A stretch of 64,000 nucleotides of DNA from positions 10,567 to 74,566 of the forward strand of contig CAZSOU010000002.1 of assembly GCA_964608595.1 (NCBI GenBank), written 5' to 3'. The notes under the pieces were generated by a model. It was not told the origin of the DNA. It was given only the letters and a program-made list of their open reading frames with translations, and made no database searches. Both the position numbers and the translations under genes were made by a program. Below, piece after piece: positions 61,165 to 64,000 of this stretch; the first letter of the stretch is position 1, and each line of letters opens with the position of its first letter. The stretch comes from Oleiagrimonas sp964608595. GTDB lineage: Bacteria; Pseudomonadota; Gammaproteobacteria; Xanthomonadales; Rhodanobacteraceae.

Positions 61165-62559
61165 ATGGCTGCCTATCCTGAACGTTCCGCTTCCGCGCCC
61201 GATGTCGAAACGCTGCGTCTTCCGCCGCATTCAATCAGTGCCGAACAATCCGTGCTCGGCGGACTGATGCTGTCGCCCGAGGCTTTCGACCGCGTGGCAG
61301 ACCGTCTCGGTGAAGACGACTTCTACCGCAAGGATCACCGCATGATCTGGCGCGCCATCAACGAGTTGGCGGGCAAGGGCATGCCGTGCGACGCGGTCAC
61401 CCTGGGTGACTGGTTCGAAACCAACGGCCTGGCCGAGATGGTCGGCGGTGCCAGTTACATCATCGAATTGGCCAACGCCACCCCCAGTGCCGCCAACATC
61501 GTCGCCTACGCCGATATCGTGCGCGAAAAATCCGTGCTTCGGCAGTTGATCGATGCGGGTACCGAAATCACCGAGGACGGTTATCAACCAGCGGGCCGCA
61601 AGGTGCAGGAAGTGCTCGAGGCGGCCGAGCAGAAGGTGTTCCACATTGCCGAAGCCGGCGCGCGTGGACGCAAGAATTCCGTGTCCATGCGCGATGCCGT
61701 GGCCGAAGCCTTCAAAATTCTGCACCATCGCTATGAAAACCGTGGTCAATTGACCGGTTTGCCGACGGGTTTCACCGATCTGGACGACATGACTGCCGGT
61801 CTGCAGCCGTCGGATCTGGTCATCGTCGCCGCGCGTCCGTCCATGGGCAAGACGGCCTTTTCGGTCAACATTGCCGAACACGCCGCCATCCGCAGCAAGA
61901 AAGCGGTGGCCATCTTTTCGATGGAAATGTCGTCCTCGCAGCTGGCCTTTCGGCTGATCTCGTCGATCGGGCGCATCCACCAGCAGCACCTGCGCACCGG
62001 TGATCTGGCCGAGGAGGACTGGCCACGCGTGACCTCGGCCATCACCATGCTGACCGAGGCCAGGATTTTCATCGACGACACGCCGGCGTTGTCGCCGGTG
62101 GAGCTGCGTTCGCGCGCCCGGCGCCTGCATCGCGAGCATGACGGCCTGGGGCTGATCGTGATCGACTACCTGCAGCTGATGGCCGTACCGGGCAGCAAGG
62201 AAAACCGCGCCACCGAAATTTCGGAAATTTCGCGCGGCTTGAAGGCCCTGGCCAAGGAACTGGATGTGCCGGTCATCGCGCTGTCGCAGCTCAACCGCTC
62301 GCTGGAACAACGCACCGACAAACGACCCATGATGAGCGATCTGCGCGAATCGGGCGCCATCGAACAGGATGCCGACGTCATCATGTTCATTTATCGCGAC
62401 GAGTACTACAACTCGGAATCGCCCGACAAGGGTCTGGCGGAAATCATAGTCGGCAAGCAGCGCAACGGACCCACCGGTACCTGCAAACTGACGTTCCTGG
62501 GTCAGTTCACCAAGTTCGAAAACCATGCGCCGGAGGCGTATGCGGGGGCGTTCGAGTGA
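61165..62559 (+). CDS. dnaB: Replicative DNA helicase DnaB
   Basis: Hexameric 5'-3' helicase of the replication fork, 464 aa. N-terminal DnaG-interaction domain (about 20-125), linker, and RecA-type C-terminal domain with Walker A ARPSMGKTAF and later LSQLNRSLEQR arginine-finger region. No intein is present. ATG 61165 follows GAGGGG. Downstream alr starts 187 bp after the stop. Confidence 0.97.
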   Translation: MAAYPERSASAPDVETLRLPPHSISAEQSVLGGLMLSPEAFDRVADRLGEDDFYRKDHRMIWRAINELAGKGMPCDAVTLGDWFETNGLAEMVGGASYIIELANATPSAANIVAYADIVREKSVLRQLIDAGTEITEDGYQPAGRKVQEVLEAAEQKVFHIAEAGARGRKNSVSMRDAVAEAFKILHHRYENRGQLTGLPTGFTDLDDMTAGLQPSDLVIVAARPSMGKTAFSVNIAEHAAIRSKKAVAIFSMEMSSSQLAFRLISSIGRIHQQHLRTGDLAEEDWPRVTSAITMLTEARIFIDDTPALSPVELRSRARRLHREHDGLGLIVIDYLQLMAVPGSKENRATEISEISRGLKALAKELDVPVIALSQLNRSLEQRTDKRPMMSDLRESGAIEQDADVIMFIYRDEYYNSESPDKGLAEIIVGKQRNGPTGTCKLTFLGQFTKFENHAPEAYAGAFE

Positions 62560-62746
62560 CAGTGTGCGTGACTCGGGGCAGGGAAGCGGGGACTCGGGAT
62601 CGATGCACGAGACAAATCCGCGCGGCGGGCGGCGCCCTCCGAAACGCGGCGCGCTGTCAGGATGCCTTTTGCCGTGCCGCATCATGGGGCGCATGCAGCG
62701 GGTGTTCCAGCAACAACAGGGGCGGCTCCCCCCGGTTTCGCCAACC

Positions 62747-63829
62747 ATGAGCCGCCTGGCCACCGCGACCATCCACCTCGGCGCCTTGCGCCACAACCTT
62801 GCGCGTTTGCGCGAAAGAGCGGCGCCTGCGCGCGTGATGGCGGTGGTCAAGGCCGATGCCTATGGTCACGGACTGGAACGTGTGGCGCGCGCACTTGCCG
62901 ATGCCGATGCCTTCGGTGTGGCGGCGATTGCCGACGGCCTGCGGCTGCGTGCGGCCGGGCATCGCCAGCGCATCGTGGTGTTGTCGGGGCCGGATGGTCC
63001 GGCCGATCTGGGTGAAATGCGCCGCTTGAATCTCGATGCCGTCATTCATCACCAAAGCCAACTCGACTGGCTGGCCGTCGACAAGGGCGAAACGCCGATC
63101 CGGGTGTGGCTGAAAGTCGACTCGGGCATGCATCGACTGGGCTTTGCGCCGGCGCGCGTGGCCGAAGTCCATGCGCGTTTGCAGGCGATGTCGACGGTTG
63201 CCAAACCCATCACGCTGATGACCCATTTCGCCGCATCCGACGAGTTCGACAACGCCGACACCGCGCACCAGATCGAGGTGTTCGACGCGGCCACGGCCGA
63301 TATCCCGGGGCCGCGCAGCCTGAGCAACTCCGCGGCCGTGCTGGGCTGGCCGGCCGGGCGCGGCGATTGGGTGCGCAGCGGCGGTCTGCTGTACGGTTTG
63401 TCGGTGGTGGAGGGTAAAACCGGCGCGGATTTCGGCTTCCGACCGGTCATGACCCTTGCCACGCGGCTGGTCGCCGTCAATCGGATTGCCCAAGGCCAGC
63501 GTGTCGGTTACGGGTTCGCCTGGGATGCGCCGGAAGACATGCCGCTCGGCGTCGCCGCCATCGGCTACGGTGACGGCTATCCGCGCACCGTGGATCCGGA
63601 CACGCCGGTGCGTGTCAACGGGAAACGCTGCCCGATCGCCGGTCGCGTATCGATGGATCTGGTCACCATCGACCTGCGCAACGCACCTGATGCACGCGTC
63701 GGCGATCCGGTCACGTTGTGGGGCGGTGATCTGCCGGTGGAAACCGTCGCCGAACACGCCGACACCATCAGCTACGAACTCACCTGCGGCATGACGCGCC
63801 GGGTGCTGTTCGTCGAGGACGAGTCCTGA
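62747..63829 (+). CDS. alr: Alanine racemase
   Basis: PLP-dependent racemase providing D-alanine for peptidoglycan, 360 aa. The PLP lysine is Lys35 in VMAVVKADAYGHG; the Tyr region GYGDGYPR and VGDPVTLWGG are present. ATG 62747 matches the N-terminus of homologues (MSRLATATIHLGAL); the frame is open upstream to 62525. dnaB-alr order is common in gammaproteobacteria. Confidence 0.95.
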   Translation: MSRLATATIHLGALRHNLARLRERAAPARVMAVVKADAYGHGLERVARALADADAFGVAAIADGLRLRAAGHRQRIVVLSGPDGPADLGEMRRLNLDAVIHHQSQLDWLAVDKGETPIRVWLKVDSGMHRLGFAPARVAEVHARLQAMSTVAKPITLMTHFAASDEFDNADTAHQIEVFDAATADIPGPRSLSNSAAVLGWPAGRGDWVRSGGLLYGLSVVEGKTGADFGFRPVMTLATRLVAVNRIAQGQRVGYGFAWDAPEDMPLGVAAIGYGDGYPRTVDPDTPVRVNGKRCPIAGRVSMDLVTIDLRNAPDARVGDPVTLWGGDLPVETVAEHADTISYELTCGMTRRVLFVEDES

Positions 63830-63840
63830 TCCGGAAGCCC

Positions 63841-64000
63841 TCAATCGCCATGGGCGCCGAACAGGCTTGCGCCCAGCCACGCACCCATGGCGGACAGCCC
63901 GGCCTTGCACCAGAAGGCGCTGCCATCGTCGTCCGATGAAGGCTTCCGGTTTTGCAGTACTTCGGCCAGTTCTTCCAGTGCGGGCGGGCAATCGATGCGC
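63841..64000 (-). CDS. C-terminal end of an unidentified protein (partial)
   Basis: Minus-strand frame ending at TGA 63843-63841, cut by the window edge; the last about 52 residues are visible (CPPALEELAEVLQNRKPSSD; SAFWCKAGLSAMGACLGAS). Not recognised. Convergent with alr, 11 bp apart. It is included as a partial gene because the composition is protein-like. Confidence 0.45.
   Translation of the reverse strand, partial: RIDCPPALEELAEVLQNRKPSSDDDGSAFWCKAGLSAMGAWLGASLFGAHGD

Overview
The window is GC-rich, gene-dense chromosomal DNA from a gammaproteobacterium, most likely of the Xanthomonadales (Lysobacterales: Xanthomonadaceae or Rhodanobacteraceae). This rests on the mix of housekeeping genes (mfd, asnS, iscA, rpsF-rpsR-rplI-dnaB-alr), a STAS-fused MlaE operon, many TonB-linked genes and short dispersed palindromic repeats. 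The genus was not identified. No rRNA, tRNA or CRISPR array was seen.

Layout. 0-5.2 kb: pspF, then overlapping glpK-glpD for glycerol use, a CsbD-like stress protein ending in a clear terminator, and a GFA-type zinc protein. 5.6-9.5 kb (minus): a phospholipid-transport operon mlaE(STAS)-mlaF-mlaD plus an auxiliary lipoprotein. 9.6-13 kb: MFS exporter, CorA and WrbA. 13-25 kb: mfd, GNAT, a MITE-like element, a CDF transporter, a thioredoxin-like/Slp pair, cyclophilin, methyltransferase, MAPEG and GtrA. 23.5-28 kb: two DEAD-box helicases (DeaD and RhlE types), SlyD-like FKBP and an NlpC/P60 lipoprotein.

28-38.2 kb is the envelope and iron region, all on the minus strand. It holds a Fur-box-controlled siderophore receptor with two small membrane proteins and a PepSY protein. 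Beside it lie a pair of FtsX/MacB-like permeases with no ATPase, a TonB-domain lipoprotein, an M56 sensor-type protease fused to two TonB domains, and a BlaI-type repressor with twin palindromic operators. 38.3-45.6 kb (plus): methyltransferase, an OsmV-like ATPase and a receptor-permease fusion for compatible solutes, a DadA-like oxidase, Pmp3, glutathione reductase and HutG.

45.6-56.3 kb is the most mosaic part. A 100-N assembly gap sits in a tandem array of perfect inverted repeats. Then come RidA, a LysR regulator divergent from dabB-dabA (energy-coupled inorganic carbon uptake), an IS4-family element inserted at the dabA stop codon, and a decayed Fur-box-preceded cupredoxin/FTR1 iron-uptake pair. 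An aldehyde dehydrogenase and an SDR follow, which with RidA look like parts of a 2-aminomuconate branch. 56-64 kb returns to core genes: a MalM-like lipoprotein, asnS, iscA, rpsF-rpsR-rplI with a candidate S6:S18 leader, and dnaB-alr with DnaA-box-like sites upstream of dnaB.

The strongest leads for novelty are the BlaI/M56-TonB/TonB-lipoprotein/permease cluster and the carbon-uptake insertion between RidA and the aldehyde dehydrogenase.
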